Assembly: GCF_009806985.1 (NCBI RefSeq)
Contig: NZ_WUAX01000016.1
Coordinates: forward strand, 1-64,000
DNA length: 64,000 nt
Origin: Halorubrum sp. JWXQ-INN 858
Lineage (GTDB): Archaea; Halobacteriota; Halobacteria; Halobacteriales; Haloferacaceae
Direction of reading: 5' to 3'
Part shown: one piece after another, positions 35,461 to 43,814 of the stretch
Numbering within the stretch: the first letter of the stretch is position 1
Layout: the number at the start of each line of letters is the position of its first letter
The notes under the pieces: model-generated
What the model saw: only the letters and a program-made list of their open reading frames with translations
What the model was told of the DNA's origin: nothing
The model's database searches: none
Made by a program: the position numbers and the translations under genes

Positions 35461-36276
35461 TCAAAACCGATCCGCTGGTTGGTCGCGCTCGCTGCCGTCC
35501 TCGAGCACGCCGTCGCCCCCGCTGTCGTTAGCGAGCACGCCGTCGCCCCCGCTGTCGTCGACGACTGCATCGTCGGCGAGCGCGTCGTCGAAGCCCCACT
35601 CGGCCGCGCGGGTGCGTGCCTCCTCGCGGGCCTGCTCGCGGATCGCCGCGATACGGTCGTCGTCCTCGAGGAACGCCGCCACCGCGTCGGCGTCGTCGCC
35701 GTCGTCCGCCGTCGCCCGGTCGTCGGGCGCGGCCTCGCGGGTCCGGTCGGCGAGCGCCGGGTCGTCCGCGAGCTCGGTGGCGACGCTGCCCGGGGTGACC
35801 CGCAGGGCGTCGGCCTCGTGGGCGGCGTCGAGCGCCGCCGCGTCGACGGCGTACAGCTCGACGCGGTGGGGGCCCGGCACCGCCAGCTCGGCGAGGGCGT
35901 CCGCGCCCCCGTTGTCGGTGACGGTGTTGTACGCCAACACGGGGACGCCGTCCGCGAACGTGATGACGCCGCGGGCCTCCGCCGAGAGCAGCAGCGTCGC
36001 CTGCGGCACGATCGTCGCGTAGCCGGTGAGCTCCCTGTCGAGCGCCGTCGACAGCGGCGTCGACGCGTCGGAGACGACCCGCGACCTGAGGAGGTCACCC
36101 CGGGGGATGTGGAGGGCCGCCTCGTCGCCATCGTTCGTGTCGTCGCCACCGCCCCACCCGTCGCCGCTCCTCGTCCCGTCACCACCGCCCCGCCCGTCGC
36201 CGCCCCTTCTCCCGTCGCCACTGGCTCTCCCGCCGTCCTCGCTCGGTCCGACGTCACTGCCCGGCCCCCGCCTCAT
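35461..36276 (-). CDS. unknown acidic protein in the MinD-like operon
   Basis: A 271-residue protein of unknown function. Residues 1-50 are a Gly/Asp/Arg-rich low-complexity leader. About 55-165 form a compact domain (HIPRGDLLRSRVVSDAS, TGYATIVPQATLLLSAEA, VITFADGVPVLAYNTV). The last ~60 residues are acidic and contain a tandem repeat (NDSGGDGVL) coded by a short DNA duplication near 35500-35550. Its ATG overlaps the minD stop by four bases (ATGA), so translation is coupled. The stop sits in TTT TGA C, a possible +1 frameshift site into the next gene. Confidence 0.75.
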   Translation of the reverse strand: MRRGPGSDVGPSEDGGRASGDGRRGGDGRGGGDGTRSGDGWGGGDDTNDGDEAALHIPRGDLLRSRVVSDASTPLSTALDRELTGYATIVPQATLLLSAEARGVITFADGVPVLAYNTVTDNGGADALAELAVPGPHRVELYAVDAAALDAAHEADALRVTPGSVATELADDPALADRTREAAPDDRATADDGDDADAVAAFLEDDDRIAAIREQAREEARTRAAEWGFDDALADDAVVDDSGGDGVLANDSGGDGVLEDGSERDQPADRF

Positions 36277-37040
36277 GGCGTGTCGGGGACGACGGCGCTG
36301 GAGAACCGATCCGCGACCCGGTCGCCGTCCCCGTCGCGGACGTCCAGCCGGTCCGCGGCGCGTCGGTACGCCACGGCGGCGGGGCTCTCCGGGGCGTGTG
36401 CGAGCAGGGGCTCGCCGGCGCGCCGTGCCGCGCGGGCCGCGTCGCTGTCGGGGACCTGCGCGAGCGTCGGTCCGCCGAAGTGTCGCCCGGCCCGGTCGGC
36501 GACGTCGGCGACGTCGCCGCGGACCTTGTTGAAGAGGACGCCCGCCGTCTCGGTGCCGTACGAGCGGGCGTACTCCTGGACCTTCAGCCCGTCCGAGAGC
36601 GCGGGGATCGTCGGCTCGACGACGATCACCGTCCGGTCGGCCAACACCACCGGGAGCACCGCCGACTTCGAGCCGAGCGCGGCCGGCGAGTCCAACAGGA
36701 GCACGTCCGTGTCGCCCGCGAGGTCGGCGACGACGCCGCGGAGCCGCGCCGGGTCCGCCGCCTCGAACGCCGCCAGCGACGTGCCACAGGGAACGACCGA
36801 CATCCCGAACCGCTCGTACGTCGCCTCCGCCACGTCGGTCGCGGTGCCCTCGACGAGGAGGTCGTGGAGCGTGACCGCCGCGTCGTCGAGCCCGGCGTGG
36901 AACAGCAGGTTCGCCATCCCCGTGTCGGCGTCGACGACGGTGACGTCGTGCTCGGCGGACAGCGCCATCCCGAGCGCTAGCGTGCTCGTCGTCTTGCCCG
37001 TGCCGCCCTTGCCGCTGGCGACGGCGAACGCCTCAACCAT
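36273..37040 (-). CDS. minD: MinD/ParA-like P-loop ATPase
   Basis: Deviant-Walker ATPase of 255 residues. The P-loop is ASGKGGTGKTTSTLALG with the signature Lys, followed by VTVVDADTGMANLLFHAGL and LLLDSPAALGSKSAVLPVV. MinD/ParA relatives dimerise on ATP and organise cell division, motility, chemosensory arrays or DNA in haloarchaea; several paralogues exist per genome and most do not control division. The C-terminus lacks an obvious amphipathic membrane-targeting helix. The next two genes, both unknown, are tightly linked and are candidate partners or effectors. Confidence 0.9.
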   Translation of the reverse strand: MVEAFAVASGKGGTGKTTSTLALGMALSAEHDVTVVDADTGMANLLFHAGLDDAAVTLHDLLVEGTATDVAEATYERFGMSVVPCGTSLAAFEAADPARLRGVVADLAGDTDVLLLDSPAALGSKSAVLPVVLADRTVIVVEPTIPALSDGLKVQEYARSYGTETAGVLFNKVRGDVADVADRAGRHFGGPTLAQVPDSDAARAARRAGEPLLAHAPESPAAVAYRRAADRLDVRDGDGDRVADRFSSAVVPDTP

Positions 37041-37213
37041 GCCCGGGAGTCGCCGCGTCGGCGACTTAAAAACTGTCCATCCGATCGCCGTGGTTGGGGT
37101 CGCGGTCGACGACGACGACCTTGTGGTCGTGGTGACCGGAGCGATCGAGGCGTGGTGCGGTGTCGTCGTCCCGGCGGGGGCACCGTTTTGTTCGGTGCCG
37201 CCGATCGATCCGT

Positions 37214-38488
37214 ATGGTCACCGTCGTCAGCGCAGAGACGTTCCGCGACATGGTCGACGAGCGCCGCCGCGGCGAGCGGTCGTTCACCGTCGTCGACACG
37301 CGGGAGGCGGAGAGCTACGAGGGCTGGCGGGTCGCCGATGCCCTCCACTACTTCTACAAACCGTTCCACGAGTTCGACGTCGAGGCGTTCGAGCGCGAGA
37401 CCGGGCTCGGCCCAGACGACGCCGTCGTCACGATGTGTGCGGTCGGGAAGGCCTCAACCGACCTCGCCGACGCGCTCGCGACCGCGGGCTACGACGACGT
37501 GACGGTCGTCGAGGACGGGATGCACGGCTGGTCCGGGGTGTACGACCGCGTCGCGGTGCCGCTCCCGGACGTCGAGGAGGGGCCGCTCGACGTCATCCAG
37601 GTCCAGCGCCGCGCGAAGGGCTGTCTCGGCTACCTGATCGTCGGCGGCGTGTCCGAGCGGGCGGGCGAGGACGGGAACGCGGACCGCCGCGCCGCCGTCG
37701 CCGTCGACGTCTCCAGACACGGCGCGGAGTGGCGGCGGGCCGCCGAGGACCTCGACGCGGCGATCGTCGGCGTCCTGGACACGCACGTCCACGCGGACCA
37801 CCTCTCCGGCGGGCGGGCGCTCGCCGACGACCTCGGCGTCCCGTACTACCTCCCGGCGGCCGCGGCGGCGCGCGACGTCGCCGACGGGTTCGAGCCGATC
37901 GCGCGCAACGAGGCGCTGGACGTCGGCGGCGTCGACGTGAAGGCGCTCGCGACCCCCGGCCACACCGACGACATGGCGAGCTACCTCGTCGGCCGCTCCG
38001 CGGTCCTCACCGGCGACACCCTCTTCACCGAGGGGGTCGGCCGGACCGAACTCCAGTTCGCGGCGGACGACGCCGACACGGAGGCGGCCGACGCCGACGC
38101 GGAGGCGGCGGCAGCGGCCGCCGGAGCCGGGAAGCTGTACGACTCGCTGCACGCCACGCTGCTGGCGGAGCCCGACGACGTCGTCGTGCTGCCCGGCCAC
38201 TTCACCGTCGAAAGCGACGGGACGACCGGCGGGGCCGTCCCCGGGGAGCCGGTGGTGACGACCGTCGGCGACGCGCGGGTCGGGATCGACGTGCTCGGGC
38301 TCGACCGCGAGGCGTTCGTCGACCGGATCACCGCGACGCTGCCGGAGAAGCCGCCGAACTACGCCGCGATCATCGCCGCGAACCGCGGCGTCGACGCCCC
38401 CGAGGACGAGACGGCCGCGATCGAACTCGAGCTCGGCCCGAACCGCTGTGCCGCCGAGGCCCCGCCGGAATCGAACGCCGACGACTGA
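37214..38488 (+). CDS. rhodanese - MBL-fold (persulfide dioxygenase-like) fusion
   Basis: Two-domain sulfur-metabolism protein of 424 residues. The N-terminal rhodanese domain (about 1-115) has a catalytic-type Cys in VTMCAVGKAS. The C-terminal metallo-beta-lactamase domain (about 125-400) has the metal motif DTHVHADHLSGGR, TPGHTDDMASY, LTGDTLF and a final His in VLPGHF, as in ETHE1-type persulfide dioxygenases. The usual fusions place the MBL domain first, so this order is reversed. An Ala/Asp/Glu-rich insertion interrupts the MBL domain after GRTELQFAADD. The probable role is oxidation or transfer of persulfide sulfur in the cytoplasm. Confidence 0.88.
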   Translation: MVTVVSAETFRDMVDERRRGERSFTVVDTREAESYEGWRVADALHYFYKPFHEFDVEAFERETGLGPDDAVVTMCAVGKASTDLADALATAGYDDVTVVEDGMHGWSGVYDRVAVPLPDVEEGPLDVIQVQRRAKGCLGYLIVGGVSERAGEDGNADRRAAVAVDVSRHGAEWRRAAEDLDAAIVGVLDTHVHADHLSGGRALADDLGVPYYLPAAAAARDVADGFEPIARNEALDVGGVDVKALATPGHTDDMASYLVGRSAVLTGDTLFTEGVGRTELQFAADDADTEAADADAEAAAAAAGAGKLYDSLHATLLAEPDDVVVLPGHFTVESDGTTGGAVPGEPVVTTVGDARVGIDVLGLDREAFVDRITATLPEKPPNYAAIIAANRGVDAPEDETAAIELELGPNRCAAEAPPESNADD

Positions 38489-38518
38489 CGCGGGGGGACT
38501 CATACGGACGGTCGGGTA

Positions 38519-38546
38519 CCTTTAAACCAAAAACGGGTTTTAAACG
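38519..38546. promoter_or_regulatory. AT-rich imperfect inverted repeat after the rhodanese-MBL gene
   Basis: The sequence ctttaaacc, six bases, then gggttttaaac forms an imperfect hairpin with T tracts about 30 bp downstream of the rhodanese-MBL stop. It could end that transcript; this is inference from position and structure. Confidence 0.4.
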
Positions 38547-38560
38547 GCGTTCGGTCGTCC

Positions 38561-38642
38561 GGCGCGCGCGAGGAACGCGCGCGAGGGAGACCGGGGAGCC
38601 GCCGAGCCGTTTCCGGCGGCTCCCCGGTCGAGGCTGGGGAGG
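38561..38642 (+). repeat. two-hairpin intergenic element, copy B
   Basis: Order on the plus strand: CG-alternating hairpin (38563-38570 with 38576-38583, five-base loop), then agggag, then a 15-bp stem (38590-38604 with 38614-38628, nine-base loop), then cgaggctggggagg (38629-38642). It matches copy A at 27690-27777 in flanks and layout but not in the second stem. The rest of the gap to 38835 is GC-rich and holds only the promoter of the next gene. Confidence 0.85.
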
Positions 38643-38804
38643 TCCGAGGCTGTGGTGCCGTATGCGGCTCCGACTCCGTCCGTGACGGTTCTCGCGCGCC
38701 CGCCGTCGCACGGCGGCGGCCGCCGTCGGCCCGGCACCGATCGGCGCGTGCGGCCCCGTGTCAAACCACGATCGTCACGGGGTGACGTGCCCGTTACTCG
38801 GGGA

Positions 38805-38810
38805 TACTTA
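38805..38810 (+). promoter_or_regulatory. TATA box of the flavoprotein gene
   Basis: The box tactta at 38805-38810 (gatacttatc) lies about 28 bp before the ATG at 38836, supporting a leaderless transcript and the shorter start. Confidence 0.55.
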
Positions 38811-38835
38811 TCGCTGGCGACCGATCGATCGAACG

Positions 38836-39432
38836 ATGAGTGACACTCACGCGGACGTGATCGTCGTCGGCGGTGGCCCCGCCGGCCTGAGCGCTGCCCT
38901 CTTCGCACGAAAGAACGGCCTCGACACCCTCCTCTTCGATACGGATTCGACGTGGATGCACAAGGCCCACCTGTTCAACTACCTGGGCATCGGCTCCGTC
39001 GACGGCTCGGCGTTCATGGAGACGGCGCGAGCGCAGGTCGACAGCTTCGGCGTCGAACGCCGACAGGGCGAGGCGGTCGAGGACGTCTCGACGGCCGACG
39101 ACGGCTTCGTCGTCGAGACGGCCGAGGACGAGTACACCGGGTCGTACGTCGTGCTCGCGACCGGCGCGAAGCGCGACCTCGCGGAGTCGCTCGGCTGTGC
39201 GTTCGACGACGACGTCGTCGACGTCGGCGTCACGATGGAGACGAGCGTTCCGAACGCGTACGCCACGGGCGCGATGGTCCGCGTCGAGGAGTGGCAGGCG
39301 GTCATCGCGGCCGGCGACGGCGCGGCCGCCGCGCTGAACGTGCTGTCGAAAGAGAAGGGCGACCGCTACCACGACTTCGACGTCCCCGCCGACGCGACCG
39401 CCGTCTTCGGCGGGATGGCCGACGAGGAGTAG
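38836..39432 (+). CDS. small FAD-dependent oxidoreductase (thioredoxin-reductase-like FAD domain)
   Basis: Flavoprotein of 198 residues. The FAD-binding beta-alpha-beta motif is VIVVGGGPAGLSAALFARKN, with a second FAD contact in YATGAMVRVEEWQAVIAAGDGAAAA. It looks like the FAD domain of the thioredoxin reductase family but lacks both the redox CxxC and the separate NADPH domain, so it is about 100 residues shorter than a full reductase. It may work with a separate electron donor or simply bind a flavin. The ATG at 38836 fits the upstream tactta box. It is transcribed alone and converges on cobQ. Confidence 0.82.
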   Translation: MSDTHADVIVVGGGPAGLSAALFARKNGLDTLLFDTDSTWMHKAHLFNYLGIGSVDGSAFMETARAQVDSFGVERRQGEAVEDVSTADDGFVVETAEDEYTGSYVVLATGAKRDLAESLGCAFDDDVVDVGVTMETSVPNAYATGAMVRVEEWQAVIAAGDGAAAALNVLSKEKGDRYHDFDVPADATAVFGGMADEE

Positions 39433-39505
39433 CGTCACCCCCAACGGTCGGACGGCCGGACGACCGACCGGTCCGCCACCGACTGACCCGTCGGCCGGTC
39501 GACGC

Positions 39506-39555
39506 CGTTCCGCCTTTTAAGAACTGGCCCCGTTCCACCTTTTAAGAACTAGCCC
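39506..39555. repeat. 25-bp duplication carrying the cobQ stop codon
   Basis: Units 39506-39530 and 39531-39555 differ at two bases and share ccttttaagaact. The second contains the last codons and stop (TAA, minus strand, 39542-39544) of cobQ, so a near-copy of the gene end lies just downstream. On the plus strand each unit carries a tttt run, which might serve as a terminator for the converging flavoprotein gene. Confidence 0.88.
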
Positions 39556-41284
39556 CGTCCCGATCGGAGAGGCCCTCCGCATCGTCGCCGATCGGGAGCT
39601 CTAACGCCGCGAGGTCGACGTGGTCGCGGAGGAGGTCCGCGGCGCGGTCGTACGGCGTGGTGCCGTCGCCGCCGGTCCGCTCGGGCGGCCGCTCGATCCC
39701 CGTTCGCTCCCGCAGGTGGCTGATAAAGGCCGAGCGAACGGGATCGTTCTCGAACAGGCCGTGGAGGTAGGTTCCCATCACCCGGTCTGTCGCCGCGCCG
39801 AGCGCGACGCCCGAGCGCCCCTCGGTCCCGCGCCCAGCCCCGTCCCTGGCCTTAAAAGGCATCGAGAGCGCGTCGCCCGAGCGGTCGGCTTCCGCCCCAC
39901 TCGACGAGCCGGCGTCTCCGGCGGGTCGCGTCTCCCCCATGTGGATCTCGTAGCCGGAGACCGGGACGTCCCCGGAGCGTTCCCCGTCGAGTCCGCTCAA
40001 CGGGCCGCCGGCGTCCGAGTCGAACAGCAGCTCGGTCGCGACGACCCGCTTGTCGGCGTCGAACGTCGTCTCGACCGGCAGCAGGCCGATCCCCTCGACG
40101 ACGGGGTCGGGGGCGTCGCCGTCGGCGACCGCGCTCTCGACGCCGGCGTTCCGGATCCGCTCGCCGAGCAGCTGATAGCCGCCACAGAGCCCGACGATCG
40201 GGCCGTCGAACCCGCGGAGCGCGTCGTCGAACCCGGCCTCGCGGCAGGCGAGCAGGTCGTCGACGGTGTTCTTCGTCCCCGGCAGGACGACCGCGTCCGC
40301 CCCCCGAAGATCGTCCTCGAGCGGGACGTACGCGACCCGGACGCCGGGCTCGGCCGCGAGCGGTTCGAGGTCCGTCGCGTTCGAGATCCGGGGCAGCCGC
40401 GGGACCGCCACGGTGACCGCTCGCCCGTCCGGGACGCCGTCGTCCGCGCCGTGGACCGCCCGCTCGCCCGCGGCCGGGAGCGCCACGCTGTCCTCCTCGG
40501 GGAGCCCGGGGTCGTCGTACGGGATCACGCCGAGGACCGGCACCCCCGTCCGCGCCTCGAACGCATCGAGCCCGGGCTCCAACAGGGCGACGTCGCCGCG
40601 GAACTTGGTGATGACCGCGCCGACGACGCGGTCGCGGAGGTCCTCGGGGAGGAGCTCGAGCGTCCCGACGAGCGAGGCGAAGACGCCCCCACGCTCGATG
40701 TCGGCGACGAGCAGCACGTCCGCGTCCGCGAACCGGGCGGTCTCGACGTTGGCGAGGTCGCGGTCGTGGAGGTTGATCTCCGCGATCGACCCCGCGCCCT
40801 CCGCGACGACGACGTCGGCGTCCGCGGCGAGCCGACGGTGTGCGGCCACGGCGGCGTCGCGCGCGTCGTGCCAGTGGGCGTCGTAGTAGCCGCCCGCGGC
40901 GTAGTGGGCGACCGCCCTCCCGTCGACCACCAGTTGGCTCTCCCCCTCGCCGCGGGGCTTCAGGAGGACGGGGTTGTGGTCCGTCTCCGCCGGCACGCGC
41001 GCGGCACGGGCCTGTACGTACTGGGAGACGCCGATCTCGCCGAAGCCGTCACCCGAACCGTCTTCCGCGGCGTCCCGCGAGCCGTCCTCCGGGACGACGC
41101 CCGACGTCGGCACGGCCCGCGCGTTGTTCGACATGTTCTGTGCCTTGAACGGGGCGACGGCGACGCCCGCGTCCGAGAGGAGCCGACAGAGCCCGGCGAC
41201 GACCGTCGACTTGCCGACGTGCGAGGCGGTGCCGGCGACGAGGAGCGTGCGAGCGTCGCCGGGGGCGAGGGTCGGAGCGGTCAC
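39542..41284 (-). CDS. cobQ: cobyric acid synthase
   Basis: Glutamine-dependent amidase of 580 residues that amidates adenosylcobyrinic acid a,c-diamide in cobalamin synthesis. The N-terminal ATPase domain starts [21 protein letters not shown] and has the family signature [10 protein letters not shown]; the amidotransferase domain has the catalytic Cys in [14 protein letters not shown] and the terminal His in [12 protein letters not shown]. An acidic, Ser/Gly-rich insertion lies before that His. The start is GTG at 41284, overlapping the upstream small gene (GTGA). It is the third gene of the cobA - small gene - cobQ operon. Confidence 0.95.
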   Translation of the reverse strand: MTAPTLAPGDARTLLVAGTASHVGKSTVVAGLCRLLSDAGVAVAPFKAQNMSNNARAVPTSGVVPEDGSRDAAEDGSGDGFGEIGVSQYVQARAARVPAETDHNPVLLKPRGEGESQLVVDGRAVAHYAAGGYYDAHWHDARDAAVAAHRRLAADADVVVAEGAGSIAEINLHDRDLANVETARFADADVLLVADIERGGVFASLVGTLELLPEDLRDRVVGAVITKFRGDVALLEPGLDAFEARTGVPVLGVIPYDDPGLPEEDSVALPAAGERAVHGADDGVPDGRAVTVAVPRLPRISNATDLEPLAAEPGVRVAYVPLEDDLRGADAVVLPGTKNTVDDLLACREAGFDDALRGFDGPIVGLCGGYQLLGERIRNAGVESAVADGDAPDPVVEGIGLLPVETTFDADKRVVATELLFDSDAGGPLSGLDGERSGDVPVSGYEIHMGETRPAGDAGSSSGAEADRSGDALSMPFKARDGAGRGTEGRSGVALGAATDRVMGTYLHGLFENDPVRSAFISHLRERTGIERPPERTGGDGTTPYDRAADLLRDHVDLAALELPIGDDAEGLSDRDGASS

Positions 41285-41565
41285 CGCGCGAGCCGCGACG
41301 CCAGCTCGCGGGCCGCGTCGACGTGGTCGTCGGCCGTTCCGTCCCCGGTCGTCTCGAAGCCGTCGAGCAGCTCGCGAACGCTCCCGGCCCGTTCGCGGAC
41401 CGTTTCGGGGTCCAGACCGTCGTCGGTCGCGATCTCGGCCGCGAGCGCCTGTGCCTCCCCGAGGTGCCAGCCCGCCTCCCGCTCGACCGGTCGCTCCTCG
41501 GTCGCTCGGAGGTGCCGGTAGAGCTCGGCCGCGGCGTCGAAGTCGTCCGCGTCCCGACCCGACAT
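41281..41565 (-). CDS. small unknown protein between cobA and cobQ
   Basis: A 94-residue acidic, helical protein starting [23 protein letters not shown]. No motif I can name. It is locked in the cobalamin operon: its ATG overlaps the cobA stop (TGATG) and its stop overlaps the cobQ GTG (GTGA), so all three are translationally coupled. Good coding quality and coupling argue that it is real. A role linked to cobalamin salvage or synthesis is inferred from position only. Confidence 0.8.
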   Translation of the reverse strand: MSGRDADDFDAAAELYRHLRATEERPVEREAGWHLGEAQALAAEIATDDGLDPETVRERAGSVRELLDGFETTGDGTADDHVDAARELASRLAR

Positions 41566-42266
41566 CAGTACTCCGTCCCCTTGCGGGCGCGCTGTCCCGC
41601 GTCGATCGGGTGTTTCACCTTGCCGACCTCGGTGATCAGGTCGGCCGCGTCGGCGAGGTAGGCGGGCTCCTCGTGGCTCCCCGTCAGGACGAGTTCGAGG
41701 CCCGGCGGCTTGCGGTCGATCAGGTCGAGGACGTCGGCCGGGTCGATGAGCCCGCGGTCGGCCGCGTAGAGGGCCTCGTCGAGGATCAGCATGTGGATCC
41801 CGTCGTCGGGGTCGCCCTCGAGCGGCAGCGCCGCGTCGAGATCGGCGTCCCCCGCGGCGTCGATCAGTTCCTGGGCGCGCTCGAGCCCGGCCCGTGCGTT
41901 CCGTTCGTGGTCGTCGTCCGCGGAGCCGTCCGCCATCCCGTGCCACCCGTAGTGGCCCGTGTTCTCGTAGGAGAAGCCGGGAAGCGCCGCGATCGCGTTG
42001 TACTCGCCGCGGACCGACTCGACGGAGTCCGCGCCACCCTTCATGAACTGCAGCATGTGGACGCGGTGGCCGTGGCCGACCGCCCGCGCGCCCATCCCGA
42101 GCGCGGCCGTCGTCTTCCCCTTGCCGTCGCCCCACCAGACCTGCACGAGGCCGAACTCGGCGGGAGCGCTCGCCTCGATGGCGTCGTCCGCCGGCGTGAC
42201 CCCGCCGCCGGGCGTGTCGCGATCGCGGGCCCGCTCTCGTCGCTCGTCGTGTGTCCCGTCGCTCAT
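41565..42266 (-). CDS. cobA: cob(I)alamin adenosyltransferase (CobA/CobO type)
   Basis: ATP:corrinoid adenosyltransferase of 233 residues making adenosylcobalamin. The P-loop is [17 protein letters not shown] and the conserved [10 protein letters not shown] follows; later [12 protein letters not shown] and the C-terminal [17 protein letters not shown] fit the CobA family. The first ~35 residues are a charged leader absent from bacterial homologues. It is the first gene of the operon with the small gene and cobQ, and its product would feed the methylmalonyl-CoA mutase encoded at 26-27 kb. Confidence 0.95.
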   Translation of the reverse strand: MSDGTHDERRERARDRDTPGGGVTPADDAIEASAPAEFGLVQVWWGDGKGKTTAALGMGARAVGHGHRVHMLQFMKGGADSVESVRGEYNAIAALPGFSYENTGHYGWHGMADGSADDDHERNARAGLERAQELIDAAGDADLDAALPLEGDPDDGIHMLILDEALYAADRGLIDPADVLDLIDRKPPGLELVLTGSHEEPAYLADAADLITEVGKVKHPIDAGQRARKGTEY

Positions 42267-42338
42267 GCGTGTTCCTTGGTGTGAGGGCCCTTGAATCGGG
42301 AGGTCTCCGGTCGCCTACGCGGAGGCGGCGGGGGTGTG

Positions 42339-42370
42339 AGGCGGTGAGGGTACGAGGCGGTGAGGGTACG
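42339..42370. repeat. 16-bp duplication after the small Cys protein gene
   Basis: Two identical 16-bp units (aggcggtgagggtacg) occupy 42339-42354 and 42355-42370, ten bases downstream of the stop codon of the gene at 42381-42653 (minus strand). Confidence 0.8.
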
Positions 42371-42380
42371 AGCGTCGGGG

Positions 42381-42653
42381 CTATTCGTCGTGGATGAACA
42401 CGAGCCGCTTCGAGTCCGTGTTACACAGACAGAGGTTGATCCCGTCGCGCGTCGCCCCGATCCGCTGCCAGCCGTGGTCGCTGACGAACAGGGTCTGGAA
42501 GGTGCCGTCGTCACAGTCCGGGTTCGGACAGCCGACGCCGGCCGCGTTCTTATAAACGGTCGTTCCCCCGCCGGAACTCTGTCGCACCAACCCGTCGGTC
42601 AACGAGCCGAACTCATCGGCCGACATCGGCCCGTCCGTGCCATCGTCTGCCAT
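42381..42653 (-). CDS. small cysteine-containing (zinc-ribbon-like) protein
   Basis: A 90-residue protein with an acidic N-terminus (MADDGTDGPMSADEFGSL) and a Cys pair spaced like a half zinc finger (GCPNPDCDDG), plus a second pair in NLCLCNTDSK. Four Cys could bind one zinc. Such small zinc-finger proteins are common and mostly uncharacterised in haloarchaea. The ATG at 42653 follows a tttttata box on the minus strand (near 42675-42685). It converges with nothing and may be read after, but separately from, the cobalamin operon. Function unknown. Confidence 0.72.
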   Translation of the reverse strand: MADDGTDGPMSADEFGSLTDGLVRQSSGGGTTVYKNAAGVGCPNPDCDDGTFQTLFVSDHGWQRIGATRDGINLCLCNTDSKRLVFIHDE

Positions 42654-42699
42654 AGCAGCCCATTATCCGCCGGTGTATAAAAACCGTCGGACACGTTCG

Positions 42700-42960
42700 T
42701 CGGGATTGGTCCGCCCTATATCAAAGATATATACTATATCAAAAACTGTCTTTCAAATAGTCCTATGCGATTCTAGTTGATCGGGCTGAAATCAGTCTTT
42801 TAGACTCATTAAGCGGATCTAAATGCATAGATCGGCGTCAACGCTACGTATCATAATTGTTCAATACTGATAATTTTTCTGATTTATTTCCTTATCGACA
42901 CCGATCAGATAGTTCGCGTCGAGAGGAACCACCCGAAACGATTTGTCTTCACTCCGCGAC
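42700..42960. other. AT-rich intergenic region at the start of the catabolic section
   Basis: This stretch is strikingly AT-rich compared with its surroundings. It holds two direct copies of ctatatcaaa (42716-42725 and 42734-42743), a hairpin agtct-ttt-agact near 42795, and the near-palindrome gatcta-aatgca-tagatc at 42816-42833. It precedes the SDR gene, and several boxes could serve as its promoter. There is no credible gene in it. It may mark the boundary of an acquired segment or a strongly regulated promoter. Confidence 0.6.
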
Positions 42961-43707
42961 ATGGGAGCCATGCGCACTATCGAGGGTTTCACGGCGGTCG
43001 TTACCGGCGCAAGCGCGGGGATCGGCGAGGCGACGGCACACACGCTGGCGTCGGCGGGGGTCGACCTCGTCCTCGGCGCGCGACGCGAGGAACGGCTCGA
43101 GTCGATCGCCGCGACGCTCCGGGACGACCACGGCGTCGCGGTGACGCCGGTTCGAACCGACGTCACCGAGCGTGAGGACGTCGATCGGCTCGTGGAAACG
43201 GCGGTCGCGGAGCACGGATCGCTGGACGTGTTGGTCAACAACGCCGGGATGGCTCACGCCGGCGACGTCGAGTCGATGGCCGACGAGGAGTACCGACGGA
43301 TGATGGCGGTGAACACCGACGGGATGTTCTACGCGACGCGGGCCGCGCTCCCGCACCTCCGAGAGACGCGGGGCGTGGTCGTGTTCGTCGGAAGCTTCGC
43401 GGGCCAGTATCCCCGGGCGGCGAACCCAGTGTACGCGGCGACGAAGTGGTGGACGCGGGGGTTCGCACACAGCCTCCAGGGACAGGTCGGCGAGGACGGC
43501 GTTGCGGTGTCCGTTATCAACCCTTCCGAGGTCCGGACGGAGTTCGGGTCACAGCGCGGCGCGCCGGCCACCGAACGCTTCGAGGAGGGCGAGGTGACCG
43601 ATCCGACGGCGATCGCCGAGGCGATCCGGTTCGCGGTCCAGCAGGACCGCGTTGACACGGTGAGCGAGCTGAACCTGTACCGGCGCGACAAGTTCACCGG
43701 GTTCTGA
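42961..43707 (+). CDS. SDR family oxidoreductase
   Basis: Classical short-chain dehydrogenase of about 248 residues. The NAD(P) motif is VVTGASAGIGEATA, then NNAGMA, the catalytic Ser in VVFVGSFAGQ and YxxxK as YAATK. The start may be ATG at 42961 or 42970 (MRTIEGFTAV). The C-terminus (LYRRDKFTGF) is intact. The likely role is NAD(P)-dependent oxidation or reduction of a hydroxy or keto acid or sugar. It is the first gene after the AT-rich stretch and lies 107 bp before the malate/lactate-dehydrogenase homologue on the same strand. Confidence 0.88.
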   Translation: MGAMRTIEGFTAVVTGASAGIGEATAHTLASAGVDLVLGARREERLESIAATLRDDHGVAVTPVRTDVTEREDVDRLVETAVAEHGSLDVLVNNAGMAHAGDVESMADEEYRRMMAVNTDGMFYATRAALPHLRETRGVVVFVGSFAGQYPRAANPVYAATKWWTRGFAHSLQGQVGEDGVAVSVINPSEVRTEFGSQRGAPATERFEEGEVTDPTAIAEAIRFAVQQDRVDTVSELNLYRRDKFTGF

Positions 43708-43814
43708 GCGGGGCGGGCGGTTGGCGCTCGACGGGCGACAGATGGACGGGCGGCGGATGCAACCGTTTCTTCCATCCGTATCCTTAAGCGAACCCCTCAC
43801 ATCGTGGGTGACAC

